A stretch of 64,000 bases of DNA from Tretioscincus oriximinensis (taxonomy: Eukaryota > Chordata > Lepidosauria > Squamata > Gymnophthalmidae): assembly GCA_022410635.1 (NCBI GenBank), contig JAJVDF010000358.1:1-64000 (forward strand), written 5' to 3'. Position numbers and translations under genes: made by a program. The notes under the pieces are model-generated. The model worked only from the letters and a program-made list of their open reading frames with translations, did not search any database and was not told the DNA's origin. Below, piece after piece: positions 24,137 to 35,560 of this stretch (position 1 is its first letter; every line of letters begins with the position of its first letter).

Positions 24137-24815
24137 TTGTTCTTGCATAGACTCCTGCTGCAGTTTTGTTGTCTTCTCCATGTAACATACCATGTCACTC
24201 ACTTAACACATATATACTCAAGCAGACTGTCTCAGCCCAAACATCAAGTAAGCAGCAAGTGACCAGCTAAGGATAAAGGAAGGGACTCAAACAGAGAGCA
24301 CGCACAATCAACAAAACCTCAGTTTCCCCTCCTCCCTCCATTCTTCCCTTTCTTCTTCCCTTCTCACCCACTCCTTTCCCCAAACACATGAAAACAGCTC
24401 AACACATCCCACATAGCAGTGGGGAAAGTACTGAACAGGGGCAGAAACACGAAATTCCACCCACAATGTATAAAGGGAACTAAGCAACCCTCACAATACA
24501 TGAATTCAGCAGAGTCGAGTAGATAACCTCTGCTAACAGAATTATCACCAAGAATAATGTCTGTATGTGCCAGTTCTTATCAAATTCTTGACAGTTGCTG
24601 GGTGCTTCTGCTGCCAGAAAGGATGCTGGATGGGTGGCAGCAATGCAGAATTTGAGGGGTCACCTAAGTGTGCTGCAATTCCTTGCTATCCCTCTGTGTA
24701 TGCCTTGGATTATGCCACAGAAGCATAATCCGTTCAACTGAAATCAATATCTGACAAATGTGCAACAGTGTGCATGTGTTTAAATACAGCAATTGTTCAT
24801 AATGCAGCTTCATTT
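24137..24815. other. Non-coding stretch
   Basis: Includes a pyrimidine-rich patch at 24320-24380 (cctcctccctccattcttcc). No gene or repeat family recognised. Confidence 0.4.
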
Positions 24816-25345
24816 TCATTTATTTATTTATTTAAAATTATTTATATCCCACCCTTCACCATTGGGCCTGGGGCAAGTAACAAATGATCAAGAAAATTAA
24901 AAAAAGATTAATTAATAAATATATTCAAAAAAGGTCCATAAACTTCCTCCCTCCAACTTACCCACAACCGTGGAAGTACAGAATGCAAAGGGAGCTACAG
25001 TATTTAAGAATCAAAAGCCTGGGTTGAAGAGGTATGTTTTTGCCAGGCGCCAAAAAAGGTACAATGTAGATGCCTATCGAGCCTCTGAAAGGAGACTGTT
25101 CCAGAGTGTTTGGGGCACCACAGGGAAGGCTCTCCTACCTACTCCTTGCATCTCTGCAAGGGGAGAAACTTCCAGAAGATCTCTTTGAGACTTCCAATGC
25201 ATAGGTTATATGCAATGTCTACATGGGAGAAGGCGTACCTTCAGATAGCAGGGGCTCAAGCCATTTAGGGTTTTGAATGCTAATATCAACCCCTTGAATT
25301 GGGCTCGGTAGCAAATAGGCAGCCAGTGCAGATATGTGGTGTAAC
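24816..25345 (-). mobile_element. L2-type LINE 3' portion
   Basis: The left edge is a (TTTA)n tail followed by 'atatcccacccttcaccatt' (reversed 3' end). Further right come 'gaggtatgtttttgcc', 'ggagactgttccagagtgtt' and 'cagggaaggctctcc', the antisense of the ORF2 C-terminus as in 8785-9075. The stretch 25250-25345 ('tagggttttgaatgct', 'ccttgaattgggctcgg', 'aggcagccagtgcag') is a very common reptilian repeat word set that I take to be its upstream part. A different subfamily from the shorter copies. Confidence 0.6.
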
Positions 25346-25399
25346 TTGTTTGCTTATTTAATTATTACTAGTGGCTAATCACACTCAGGAAATCTTGGG

Positions 25400-25575
25400 C
25401 ATCTGGGTTTCCTCCTCACGTGCTTAGCGTCACTTCCGGTGCCATTTTTGGAAGCAAGAGTCCAGAAGTGACATCATTTGTGATGTCATTTCTGACTCCC
25501 AGGGCACCATGAATGTCACTCTTGGTCCCTGGGAGGAGCCTCCTACATTACTGCATGAGAATTCGTACTAGAGTG
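25400..25575. repeat. Repeat with ETS/CRE-like motif, copy 2
   Basis: agcgtcacttccggt at 25426-25440 is the motif in reverse, and ccagaagtgacatcatt at 25462-25478 is the motif forward. 'gtgatgtcatttctg' follows, and 'tactgcatgagaattcgtac' near 25550 matches the end of the copy at 11436-11625. The paired inverted motifs suggest a palindromic element. Confidence 0.6.
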
Positions 25576-26387
25576 GATACTCTGACAAAACAGACAAGAT
25601 TTTCATGTGGCTCCCTGTACTGGCTAATCAGTGGAGAAAAAGAGATTGGGGATGGACCATTGTACCAGTGCAAGAGAAACTACAGGGCATGTCAAACATA
25701 GGCCAGGCAGCTCCTTTGTGTTGCATTCAAATACTAATCTATCCTGAAAGCATCCAATTCCTTTGTGGTTGCAGAACGTCATCTAGGGTGCTGCTTTACG
25801 ACCATTCCAACAAATAACTAATGTATCCTTGTTCTTGTACTGCACATCAGTGCTGGCAGGAGGTTGGAAGAATGCTGATAAAATGAATTCTGTATAGTTC
25901 TGCATGCAGCAAACATTCTTTGCAATTCTGCTTTTAATTAATAAAATGCAGGTGGCACATCGCAGCTGGACAAAATCTGTCTTGGAAACAATAGCTGAAT
26001 TTGCAGTGTGTGGCTAGAAAGATAAAAGCATTTTCTTGTAGGCAGGCAGTAGGAGGAAGCATACCCTAATCGGAGACATTTTGATGGCAGTTCATTCTAA
26101 TCTGATGTGCTGTAGGAAGAAAACCTTTTCCTTGATGGATGGCAGAATCTTCTTTGCTTTGTGGCAATTGTCTCACTTGGGAACCTGGAGGTCACATAAA
26201 TACAAGGCATGAGCTCTCAAACTACACGTTACTTACATTTTTGTTTTCCAAGGGCATTTTTGTTGTGCTCTTGTCTTATCTAATTTACCTGACATTTACC
26301 TTAATCAGGATGATACTCAAAAGTGCGGATAACCAAAGTTACAAAGCAGTGTGACACTTGTTTTACCTCAGTAAATATTTCTGATGT
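25576..26387. other. Non-coding stretch
   Basis: No supported gene. Short overlapping open frames at 25513-25817 run out of the preceding repeat and carry no domain. Confidence 0.45.
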
Positions 26388-26655
26388 TTTTAAGGCAGGA
26401 TTGGACAGGTTCATAAAAGCCAGTGGTATAAAAAGCTACTAGGATAGATCTTTTGATCTTGCCTTCAGGATAGAGCAACANACAGGATTCCTTAAGTACT
26501 ATTTGCAGGGAGTTGTGAACAGGTGAGGGTTTTGCTTTCTGCTTCAGACTGCCCAGATGCAAGTGATGGACTATTGTGTGAAACAGAATGCTGGACTAGA
26601 TGTGCTCTGGCCCCATTCAGCACGTCTCCTCTTAAGTTCTTATGTTCTTATTTTA
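26388..26655 (+). mobile_element. CR1-type LINE 3' end
   Basis: Reads 'aaggcaggattggacaggtt', 'gtataaaaagctactaggat', 'cagactgcccagatgcaag', 'gctggactagatgtgctctgg' in part, and the tail 'agttcttatgttcttat'. Same subfamily as 12468-12815. One N at 26481. 5'-truncated, no intact frame. Confidence 0.85.
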
Positions 26656-26844
26656 GTTTCAGTGGACAAGTGATTTTGTAGCCTAAGAATTATAATATTC
26701 TGCTCCTTCTCTCTATAACAAAGAATTTAATTAATATATTTCCCCACTATCCCAGCACTTGTGTCTATATTCATATATTTTTGTCTATAGTTTGATGATT
26801 TATTTTGTTTTATACGCTTTTAAAATTATGATGTCATTACCACA

Positions 26845-26965
26845 GGATATTGTGGTGGCAACTAGCTTGGATAGTTTTAAAAAGGGTTAGACACATTTGT
26901 GAATTATAGGACTATCTGTGGCTTCAATCATATTCTCATAATCTACCACATAATGGATGTATGTT
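26845..26965 (+). repeat. Decayed CR1-type fragment
   Basis: 'gatattgtggtggcaactag', 'cttggatagttttaaaaagg' and 'gttagacacatttgtgaatt' correspond to the ORF2 end EVVVAxSLDSFKxGLDxF, as in 29200-29300. Only about 120 bases are left. Confidence 0.6.
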
Positions 26966-27094
26966 CAAAGGTGACTTGTATTTATAAGACCATATATTGG
27001 GGCACAATAGGGTGGGTGTGGCATTTTATTAGGTCTTTCTCTGCTTTTCATATTGAGGACAGGATACTTGGTTGTTGACAATCTGCTACCTTAA

Positions 27095-27306
27095 CTAATA
27101 AGGTTCTAAATAACCTAGGCCTCATATATCCAAAGGAATGCCTTCTCTCATATCAACTTGGCTGCGCCTTAGAATTTGAAGGGGAGGCCCTCCTGGTTGT
27201 GCCACCCCTCTCAACAGCAGTAGGAACCCAGGACAGGGCTTTCTTTGTGGTTACCCTCAAACTATGGAATAGTTTCCTCCTCAACATATATCAGTCACCA
27301 TTGTAC
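27095..27306 (+). mobile_element. L2-type LINE, upstream half (interrupted)
   Basis: 'ggttctaaataacctaggcc', 'agggctttctttgtggttac' and 'aaactatggaatagtttcct' correspond to the ORF2 region RAFxVxxPxLWNSLP. The frame then stops at about 27306, where a different LINE begins, and the remaining L2 3' end resumes near 28008. Confidence 0.65.
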
Positions 27307-28006
27307 CTTTAAAGATTCCAAGATGGCGCCGATGAAGGCTGCCTCGGTGAAATGCTCTCAACTGGTTTCTTCTTTTTCCTCATTTCTACTACTCCCTGCA
27401 GTTCTCAACGGACTTCATACTCCTGAGACCAACTGCTGGGAATTAAGGAGCAGCTCTCTGTAACCTCTCCCCTATTTATCTTTACAAACACCGAGAAATT
27501 TTAGCACAGGAGACAGCCATACCAAACTGCCATACCAAACTGCCATACCAAACTGCCATACCAAACCACAAACTGGTTTGGTTCTGCAACCCAACAAGAC
27601 CGACACAGACTTCAGAGGATAATTAGAACTGCAGAAAAAACAATTGCTGCTAACCTGCCTTCCATTGAGGACCTATATACGGCATGGGTCAAAAAGAAGG
27701 CTGTGAAAATACTTACTGACCCCTCGGATCCTGGACATAAACTGTTTCAACTCCTGCCCTCAAAACGTCGCTACAGAGCACTGCACACCAAGACAACTAG
27801 ACACAAGAACAGTTTCTTCCCGAACGCCATCACTCTGCTAAACAAATAATTCCCTCAACACTGTCGAACTATTTGACCCCATGACGATCATTATGTGTTG
27901 TACCTTACGACTCTTGACAAATGTATACTGAGAGCATATGCACCAAAGACAAATTCCTTGTGTGTCCAATCTCACTTGGCCAATAAAGAATTCTATTCTA
28001 TTCTAA
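27307..28006 (+). mobile_element. Internally deleted LINE with both ends, nested in an L2 copy
   Basis: The left end has 'tccaagatggcgcc', a start typical of LINE 5' untranslated promoters with a YY1-like AAGATGGC core. The right part (from about 27575) encodes the C-terminus of an L2/Rex-type ORF2: QQDRHRLQRIIRTAEKTIAA, LPSIEDLY, DPGHKLFQLLP, RRYRAL, NSFFPNAITLLNK and stop near 27849. The tail is 'cttggccaataaagaattct' and a short TTCTA repeat. The several kilobases normally between are missing, so this is a short non-autonomous derivative or a deletion copy. Confidence 0.7.
27516..27567 (+). repeat. 13-bp tandem repeat, 4 copies
   Basis: The unit GCCATACCAAACT occurs four times without gaps, the last copy ending in CC in place of CT. 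It sits at the junction between the 5' and 3' parts of the internally deleted LINE at 27307-28006. Confidence 0.95.
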
Positions 28007-28007
28007 T

Positions 28008-28165
28008 CTAAACCTGGTCTTTGACTGAAGAAATGCGTTTTCTTTCCCACATTCGGATACTGTTTAATATGTCAATTTTGAGTTTTTGCTTTTATTTTTG
28101 GCTGCCATGAGACCTTCAGGTATAGGGCAGGGTGTAAGTATGTACAAATAAATAAATAAATAAAT
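28008..28165 (+). repeat. L2-type LINE, downstream half (3' end)
   Basis: Continues the L2 copy interrupted at 27306: 'acctggtctttgactgaaga', 'aatatgtcaattttgagttt', 'gagaccttcaggtatagggc', 'agggtgtaagtatgtac' and (AAAT)n. Orientation + agrees with the upstream half. Confidence 0.75.
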
Positions 28166-28789
28166 GCAACCTTGATCTAATCTAGAACGGACTAGTTTAA
28201 ATTCTTACATTCTTGAAACATTTTATCACTTGCTTTCACGACAGACATTACCGACTGAATGATACATACTTTAAGTACTGATACAGTTTTTGCTGGGTAT
28301 CATCAGGTTTGTTTGACTTTTGATTGATAATGATTGATTCATAGGCACCTCTGTGCAGTTTGATTGGCAGAAATGCAAGAATGATCTGCTATTGACCATT
28401 GCCCGGGAGTTCCTGGAAATCATATTGGTAGCTTCTTTCCAGCCAATTTGTTCTATAACTGAGTACTCATAATATATGTACAATATGTTGATTTGGAAAT
28501 AAAATGTAGAAGAGAGTATTTTAAGACAGATATCTTTTATGCTAATGTTTCCTCTATTAGTAAGGGGTCAATGTATAATCATATATATTTGCAGTTCGGC
28601 TTCCTTGCTATGAACTGGGAGAACTGATGTTGAACTTTCATAATTTCATCCCAGTTTTCTAATCACTTTCCAGGCTTCCAGAGCTTTCAAGCTACATCTG
28701 CATGGCCTTCTTTCTTGAGTGGGAGAAATGGTGTCTGAGGCCCCATCCAGATGAGATATTTCTACAGTTGTGATAATTTCAGAGAAATA
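28166..28789. other. Non-coding stretch
   Basis: No gene or named repeat recognised. Confidence 0.45.
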
Positions 28790-28988
28790 GCCATGTCAGT
28801 CTAGTAGAAAGTCTATCAAAGGGGCTAGTAGCACTTAAAGATTAACAGTAGAAAAGTATGTGGCATATTCTTTCGGTGCCTTCACATTAGTCCCTCAGCA
28901 TCTGAAGAAGTACACATGTCTACGAAAGCTTATGCCACCTACTTTTCTACTGTTAGTCTCTAAGTGCTACTAGCCCCTTTACAGTTGT
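28790..28988. mobile_element. Foldback element with arms of about 57 bp
   Basis: The left arm starts 'aaaggggctagtagcactta' and runs through 'aacagtagaaaagtatgtgg' to 'cttt.cg'. The right arm is its inverse, ending 'aagtgctactagccccttta'. The loop holds 'tctgaagaagtacacatgtc'. This is the most symmetric copy of a foldback family also found at 20234-20710 and 58655-58965, with a single arm at 5917-5992. There is no coding capacity. Confidence 0.85.
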
Positions 28989-29099
28989 GATAGCTACAGC
29001 AAGGCGAATCCTCCTCATGTGCTTGAACAGTGCTCACAGCGTTTAAGAGGTAATCTGATTTAAGTGTATAAAAGGCATGGGATGGACAAGGTGAATAGA

Positions 29100-29515
29100 A
29101 AAAAAATCTATATCACACTGTACTAGGACCAGGGGGTGTTCCTTGAAACTCTTAGGCAGAAGAGTGACGACAGACAAAGGAGAGTATTTTTTCACCCAGA
29201 GGGTCATTGACCTGTGGAATTTAATTACAGAAGAGGTGGTGATAGCTCGCAGCCTGGATAGCTTTGAGACAGGATTAGGCAAATTCATTGACACCTTGGG
29301 TATAAATAGCTGCTGGGATGGATCTTTTGACATTGCCTCCAGGATGGAGCAACAGGGAGGATTTCTGAAGTACTATTTGTTTGAAGTCGAGAACTGGAGA
29401 TTTTGCCTTCTTCTGTTCAGACTGCCCAGTTACAATTGTTGGTCCACTGGGTGAGACAGAATGCTGGGCTAGATGGGCTCTGGCCCCATTCAGCAGGAGT
29501 CCTCCTATATTCAGC
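29100..29515 (+). mobile_element. CR1-type LINE 3' end
   Basis: The open frame 29143-29454 begins with the ORF2 C-terminus (KLLGRRVTTDKGEYFFTQRV, then IDLWNLITEEVV and SLDSFETGLGKFID). The 3' region with 'cagactgcccagttac', 'ggctagatgggctctggcc' and 'ccattcagcagg' follows. This is one of the better preserved 3' ends in the window, without the terminal ttcttatg tail. Confidence 0.85.
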
Positions 29516-31059
29516 TACCCATTCACTAAAAAGCTCCATTTTCCCAGGTTTTCCTGATGGTAGTTACAAGCTGCTAACACTACAGGCTTCTATTTTCCTC
29601 CCCACAAAATGGTATGGCATGTACGTGCGGGATCAGGCAGGAAAATACGAGTTTTCATCTGAGATTTGAGGCATGCATACACACTGAGCTGAGATTTGAG
29701 GGAAGACATGCTCACTGAAGTTCAGATGTATGAGGGGAGGGGGAAAGGGAAGTGAATTCAGTTCCCTCTGCTGTTTTCTTGCGTTTCCAGCTCCAGAAAC
29801 GTCTAGCGACTTCTGGACTTAATGGCTGCGTTGTTTGAGTAATATGCTTTTGGAGTGCCCCTTCCTGCATTCTGCTCCACCTTTTTTTTTAATGTGCCCA
29901 AGTTTTGCTCAAGTCCATACTTTCAAAAAATTAATACAGATATACAGATGTTTAGTTTTGTGCAAAACTAAACTTCCTCCCCCACAAAGAAAACCCCTTT
30001 AAAAACAGATGTTGCTTCCTCAGAGGTTAGAATAAAATGGAGGCACGTTGATGGTACATGGCAAGTGTTTGCACAGAAGCACTCCTGCTGCAGGCAACCC
30101 ATAACCAGAGCATGGTTAGCCCAAATTGGGAAAAACTGCACCTGCGTCATTTGGGGGGATAAACTTCGTTCTGGCAACATGTGACTTTGTGAGTGATGCT
30201 TTGCAAAAACACTTCCCCTGTGGTTTATAGGGAAACTGTGTGCTCCAAGTAAAAAGCCACATAGCTTTCGCTCCCATTTTTCCCTTAGTGAGAACGCAGC
30301 CTTATGGTACTTGAGCTATATTTGACCTGATTAATCACCCACACCCACATTTACACGTCATATTCACATTTTTTCAATGGATAGTTTAAAAGAGGAATAA
30401 AAGAATCTGAGAATCCAGAATTCAATATTGGTTTCCTTGTGGTTATTTAAGGGTTTTGCCTCCCTTCTTCTTCTGGTGGGAAATCTTATTACAAGTTACA
30501 TCTGGTTGTGTCCTGAGTGCCAAAATGTGGAACCAGTTTTGCTTAATATGTTCTCTGTTTTTCACTGTTTAGCATTCTGAGGTCTGGCCTATTAATTTTA
30601 CGTCTCTCTAGGGCCTGTGGACTTCATCCTGTGTGCCTCATCTGTAGGGTGTTTTTTATGTGCAGATCTAAAGCTGACATTGCATTATGGAGGTATGAAG
30701 CAGTAGAATGTACTGATGTGGTCTGCTGTGAAAAATTATAGATTACTGCTTTGAAACTGTTAGAGAGGAAATGGGTGTCTTTGTTCAAGTGCCGGAGGGG
30801 GTTCCCTTCATTACTGGCTTGGTTATTAGACACAGATAGTCATAGTATTTTTGTCACGTGAAGTATATGATTTTTTTTTTTAATAGTTAATGTATAACAG
30901 AGCTAAAGAATTTTAAGATTTGTACAGCTTAGTTCCAGTCAAACAAATGAAGAGATTTTGCATCAAAAAACAGTGCTGGGAATTATACAGTGCAGAAATT
31001 GTGCACTGGAGCCTCAAAATTGCAGGCATTGGGAATTTTCCCCACGCTCAAAAATATTG
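29516..31059. other. Non-coding stretch
   Basis: No gene supported. 'cactaaaaagctccattttc' and 'aggttttcctgatgg' near 29520-29565 resemble 54035-54080, and 'gtgagaacgcagccttatgg' near 30288 resembles 'ggatacagccttagtg' near 54408. Parts of this may therefore be a dispersed repeat I cannot delimit. Confidence 0.4.
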
Positions 31060-31285
31060 TTAAGTTGCTTCCCTGGCGGTCCCGGAAGTGACGCTACTCC
31101 AGGCGCCGGAAGTGTATCTGGAATGTAAATGTAGTGTTACAGTTATGTGGCTGGCATAAAGCTTCACCTGCTCAAATTTACTTTTCAAAATACCCATTAA
31201 AGATGCAGAACTATTGTATTTATTTTTTCTAGTAATCCTAGTTGCAGTGTTAAATTCTGCATGAGAAATAGCTTATGGAAGAAGT
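31060..31285. repeat. Repeat with ETS/CRE-like motif, copy 3
   Basis: cccggaagtgacgctact at 31081-31098 and gcgccggaagtgtatct just after it are two direct copies of the motif. 'aaattctgcatgagaaatag' at about 31252 matches the 'tgcatgagaat' word of copies 1 and 2. Family not known to me. Confidence 0.55.
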
Positions 31286-32329
31286 AAATTCTTCACAAAA
31301 ATGAATTTAGATTTACTGACTTTTAATAGGAGGAACCATGTTCCTCCTTTCCAGGATTTTGCACTTTGCTCTTTTTCCTGGATTGTCTGTTTTGATGCGT
31401 TATTTCGTACAGGTGGCCTGCACTGCGGGAATTTTGCTTTAGCCTTCACATTAATGAGTGGAGTTTTAATTTGTGGAACACTTCAATTTTGTATGGAAAC
31501 AGAGCCAGAAAATTGAATAGAGAGGTACTAGGAGGTTATATTCCTCTCACAAGACAATCTCTCCAGTGATATAAGGATGGAAATTTTTTTGCTCTTGATT
31601 ACTCAGCTACCCTGTTACTCTTAAATTATGTGTTGTAATTCTGGGATTTGGCTGAGTGCCTTGATTGGCCTGTATTTCTGAAATGGCTCTTTTTCCTGAA
31701 GCCATGGGGATAGTTGCAAAGTGCCTCTGGAATGTAAGCCAGCATTCCTGCAGGGCAGCTCCTACAGAGGCAGTCCAGTAGGTCATTGTCTAAGGCACGT
31801 GGCAGGCGTTTATGGATGGAGGGGGAAAGGATGTTGTCGGAAATTCAGTTGGGGAACATTGTTCCTCATGAGCCTGAATTTGACATCTTTGTTAGAGAAA
31901 GTCAGAAGGTACAAGATTCAAGATAACAGCACATTTTGAAATATCAGTAGATCAATAGATCAGAATATATCTGGTAAAACATTCCATGCATCCTATAACT
32001 TGTGTCTGCTTTTTAAAACAGAACTCCAGATGAAAAATTTAAGTAGCTGGAATTTTGCCTTCTAATTTATTNATTTTTGCTTGCTAGCAAACCTTGTACA
32101 GAAAAACCTGTACATCTACATTTAACATCTAACAGTCAAGGATGAGTAAAAATGCTGTATAACTGTATCAGGTCCAGAGATACTAAGAAAGCTTCCCCAC
32201 AACATTGTTTTTCTCGCTGTTTCTTTTAAAACGTGTTCGCCATCCACCCTCACCCACCTTAAAGCTTCCATGGTGTTCCAACACATTACCTAGCGATCCC
32301 ATTACAGGACAAACCCCATAAGGCATTGC
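31286..32329. other. Non-coding stretch
   Basis: Nothing recognised. One N at 32072. Short open frames at 31301-31516 and 31721-31939 have no domain. Confidence 0.45.
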
Positions 32330-32575
32330 TGCACAATGAACTTTTACATGTCACCTCAAAGTCTTGCAAGATTTGCTAAGTTCACATTGCTGAATGTCCC
32401 CACGAAGCTTTATGCCCAATGTTGGATTGCACAAACTGTGCGGTTATAAATTCTGCAACAATGAACCAATTTAGCGAGGGGATCACTATACACGCGTAAT
32501 CTCATGGGGCGGATAGAAAGTAATGTTGCTATCAACTTGTTAAAAATCATGCGTGAGGATGTGGCCTAACAATGC
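32330..32575 (+). repeat. Unnamed interspersed repeat, family Y, copy 2
   Basis: Shares 'cttttacatgtcacct', 'aagttcacattgctgaatgt', 'ccccacgaagctt', 'ggatcactatacacgcgtaa' and 'taatgttgctatcaac' with 5850-6205 in the same order. This copy is uninterrupted, which defines the insertion in copy 1. Confidence 0.65.
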
Positions 32576-32608
32576 ATCCAAACGCTGCCTGTTATAATCC
32601 TACATATA

Positions 32609-32830
32609 CTTGTTTCCCCGAAAATAGGCCCTAGCTTGGATGCTCAAAATATAAGCCCTATTACGAAAATAAGCCTTAGTTACAGTTCATAAAAAGTCAA
32701 TTTAAATAGCCCTGGTAGCTCTACGTGTAAATAAAGGTTGATTTTGTAAGACATCCCTGAAAATAAGACTTAAGACATATTTTGGAACAAAACTTAGTAT
32801 AAGACCCTGTCTTATTTTGGGGGAAACTGG
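32609..32830. mobile_element. TIR MITE with TGTTTCCCCGAAAATA ends
   Basis: The left end is cttgtttccccgaaaata and the right end, reversed, is ccagtttcccccaaaata. The interior repeats 'aaaataagcc', 'aaaataagac' and 'tcttattttg' words in both directions. This is a common short DNA transposon type in vertebrate genomes. It is 222 bases with no open frame. Target duplication not resolved. Confidence 0.75.
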
Positions 32831-34854
32831 ATACATGTAGTGCTGCATTGTACTTATACAGTCAAGCCTCACAATCCACAAGCAAGAAGAAACTGTTTTC
32901 CTCTATATGGATTTATCTGCATCTCCAATGGAGCTCCGCTGTAGACCAAGGCTTCTAATTGGCTGCCCTGCATCTCTTCATTGGCTCTGGCTATCCCTCT
33001 TGCCGAACCTGTGATTTTAAAGGGATTTTATTCACCAAACCCTTGCTAATCTTGTGAGCTCTCACATGACATTGCCTTATGGTGTGAAAGCTGGATACTA
33101 CGCTACAAAATCTGCATAGAAATACCAGCCAGAAAAAAGACTATGGCAGCCTTTCCTTTCACTACCACAGCTGGTCCCCAAAATTACATGTGACAAATTT
33201 TTCGAACTCATAATTTTTATAGCCTGAGATAAATAACGTGTGGATGCGTCCTCAATTATGTGAATGAAGTAGACTTCCTAAGCAATTCCTGACTACAAAA
33301 TTAAACTAATTGCCAATCTATCCCTTATATTTTTGCGTCTTCAGGATCGTATCACATTGTTCAAATAAGTGAACTCTGGTGAAGGATGAGATATAAATTC
33401 CTAAAATAAATAAATGAATAAAGAAAGATAGATAGAAAGAAAGAATTCGTTTTCCTTATTTCCAGAAATCTAAACATCTTCAAGGATTTCTTTTTAATTT
33501 TATTTTAACTGCCTTGTGGGTGGGAAACTCTTGTCTATAAAGTATCCTTCCTCCTAAGTAAAGCAGAGGACAGGAGCTATTTCCCTGGTATTCAATGAAG
33601 GATCGAATTCCCACTTACTGGGAAGGGGTTTGGAAGCAGCATTGACACATCTTGGCACCTACATTTCTGCTTTTCCTTTCTTTTTCTTTTAATATATGAA
33701 CACTAGGGAAGAAGGTGGAAAAGATACTCACCATGTTGCTTCCACTTAGCACTTTGTCCTTCCTTCCTTTTCCCAGTCATGCAGAGCCTTTGTCTGCAGT
33801 CTGACGAGCCTTTCTAAAAGCAGATTTTGTAGTAACCACACTGGTGCCATATCCCAGTGTCTACTCCTGGGCAGTGCAGGCTGCAGCATTCCTTTTGAAT
33901 TGATGTAATCAGAGTGCTTTGAATGGTTGAAAATCAAGGTTTTGTTACCACTTGAATTTAATCTGTCTCTTTCATGGCAACCACGCACTAAGAAAGCTCA
34001 GATAGGTTGAAAATCCATTTGCTTGATAAATGACAGCATTCACTAATGCCGTGGGCCTTGGCTGGAAGAGCTGTAGATACCCCAAGACCTTTTGATCAGC
34101 ATATGTGGCAATAAATGACACATTTCTAACAATTCAGATCTGATGAGGTTGGGGGATGGAAGGGACTATTTATGTTGCAGAAAGGGGATACTGAGCAAAT
34201 TAGAACATTTCTAATTTTGTTGTTTTGTTTAATTTCAAGACCCTGATGGCAAATGACAGTGAGCAGTGCAAAATTGAGTTAATACCACAGCATCTGTGTA
34301 AGTGAATGCTTGAAACGAGCGGGCGATATTGTTCTTTAACTCTACTAATGCTGGAACAGATGGGAAGCGAAGACCACTTCACGCATTAGCTGGCGCAGAT
34401 AAAGAGCAAAGCAAAGGAGGGCCCTTGTGGGTGATTAGAGGTTAACAGGAATAGAAACCAACAGACTGACTCTTGATTTGCAGGAGGTGTTCTGGGAGAG
34501 GAGCAGATGGCAGGAAGAACGTTCTGCAGCTTATTCAGCTGCTTGGAGAAGTTTATGGCTACCCTTGGGTTAGAGTTCTGTGTTAAAGTCGCTCTGGCGG
34601 CTGTTTTGTCCTGCTTTTGATCCATACATATGTTTATATGTGGGCTTTGGGGAAATATTTCTTTTTTTAAAAAAAGTTTATTTTACATTTTGATGAAAAC
34701 CTAGCAAATGTTTTTGGAAATGATCTGGCTTTGCTTATTTAGTCTCCACTTTATCAAGTTTTCACTTTCGGATCAGATTCACTGCCTGTTCCATTCAGCC
34801 AGCCAGAATTGTAGCCTGTATGTTGGCAATGATAATTAAATGCAGTTCCATCCC
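32831..34854. other. Non-coding stretch
   Basis: No gene supported. 33355-33445 is the tail of a SINE or LINE ('atgagatataaattcctaaa' then AAATAAATAAATG and gatagatagaaagaaag). The rest holds nothing I recognise. Confidence 0.45.
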
Positions 34855-35560
34855 ATTATCTCTAGTCCTTCCATGTGCCAGTGAGAACAAAGTTGATCCC
34901 TCTGCTTTATGACAGTCCTTCAGATATTTGTAGACAACTATCAGATCTCTTTTCAATCTTTTGCAGATTTAACATTCCTAGATCCTTTAATAGGACACCT
35001 TCATTGGACATGGTTTCCATACTATTTACCATCCTTGTAACTCTCTTTTGAACTTTCTCTAGTTTATCAATGCCCTTTTTTAAATTGGGGTGTCCAGAAT
35101 TTAACACAATATTCTAAGTGTGGCCTGACCAAAGTACTATAGAGAGGAATAATTACTTCACAGGCCTGAGATTCTGTTCTCCTCTTAATTACACCCTAGA
35201 ATTTTGTTTGCTTTTTTTGCAGTTGCTTTATCCTATTGATTCATATTTAGTCTGTGATACACCCAAGTCTTTTGCATATGTGCTACTGCTTAGACATATT
35301 CTTCCCATTCTATAAATGCTATTTTCATTTTTTTTTGCCCTGTTAAGTACCATTCTGTTATTTTCAACCCATCATCCAAGTTTGTATAGATCATTTTGAC
35401 TCCCTATCTCTCTTGTTTAGTATTAGCAGCCCCTCCTAGCTTTGTGACATGGGCAAATTTGATCAGTTTTCCTTCAGTTCCTTCATTTCAGCTATAATCT
35501 GTCATTATAATGATTTTATAGTGATTTTGTTGGATACTATGGAAGAATGAATAAATGAAT
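34855..35560 (-). mobile_element. CR1 LINE reverse transcriptase fragment
   Basis: Read on the - strand, the frame 34907-35107 gives [20 protein letters not shown], then LKDLGMLNLQKIEKR: the CR1 ORF2 region after the catalytic core. Right of it, broken frames continue upstream ('gtttgtatagatcattttga', 'gtttagtattagcagcccct', 'gggcaaatttgatcagtttt'). 3' end truncated on the left. Several frameshifts; dead copy. Confidence 0.85.

Noticed and set aside
27516..27567. CRISPR-like array
   Set aside because: The 13-base units are directly adjacent with no spacers, and the genome is eukaryotic.
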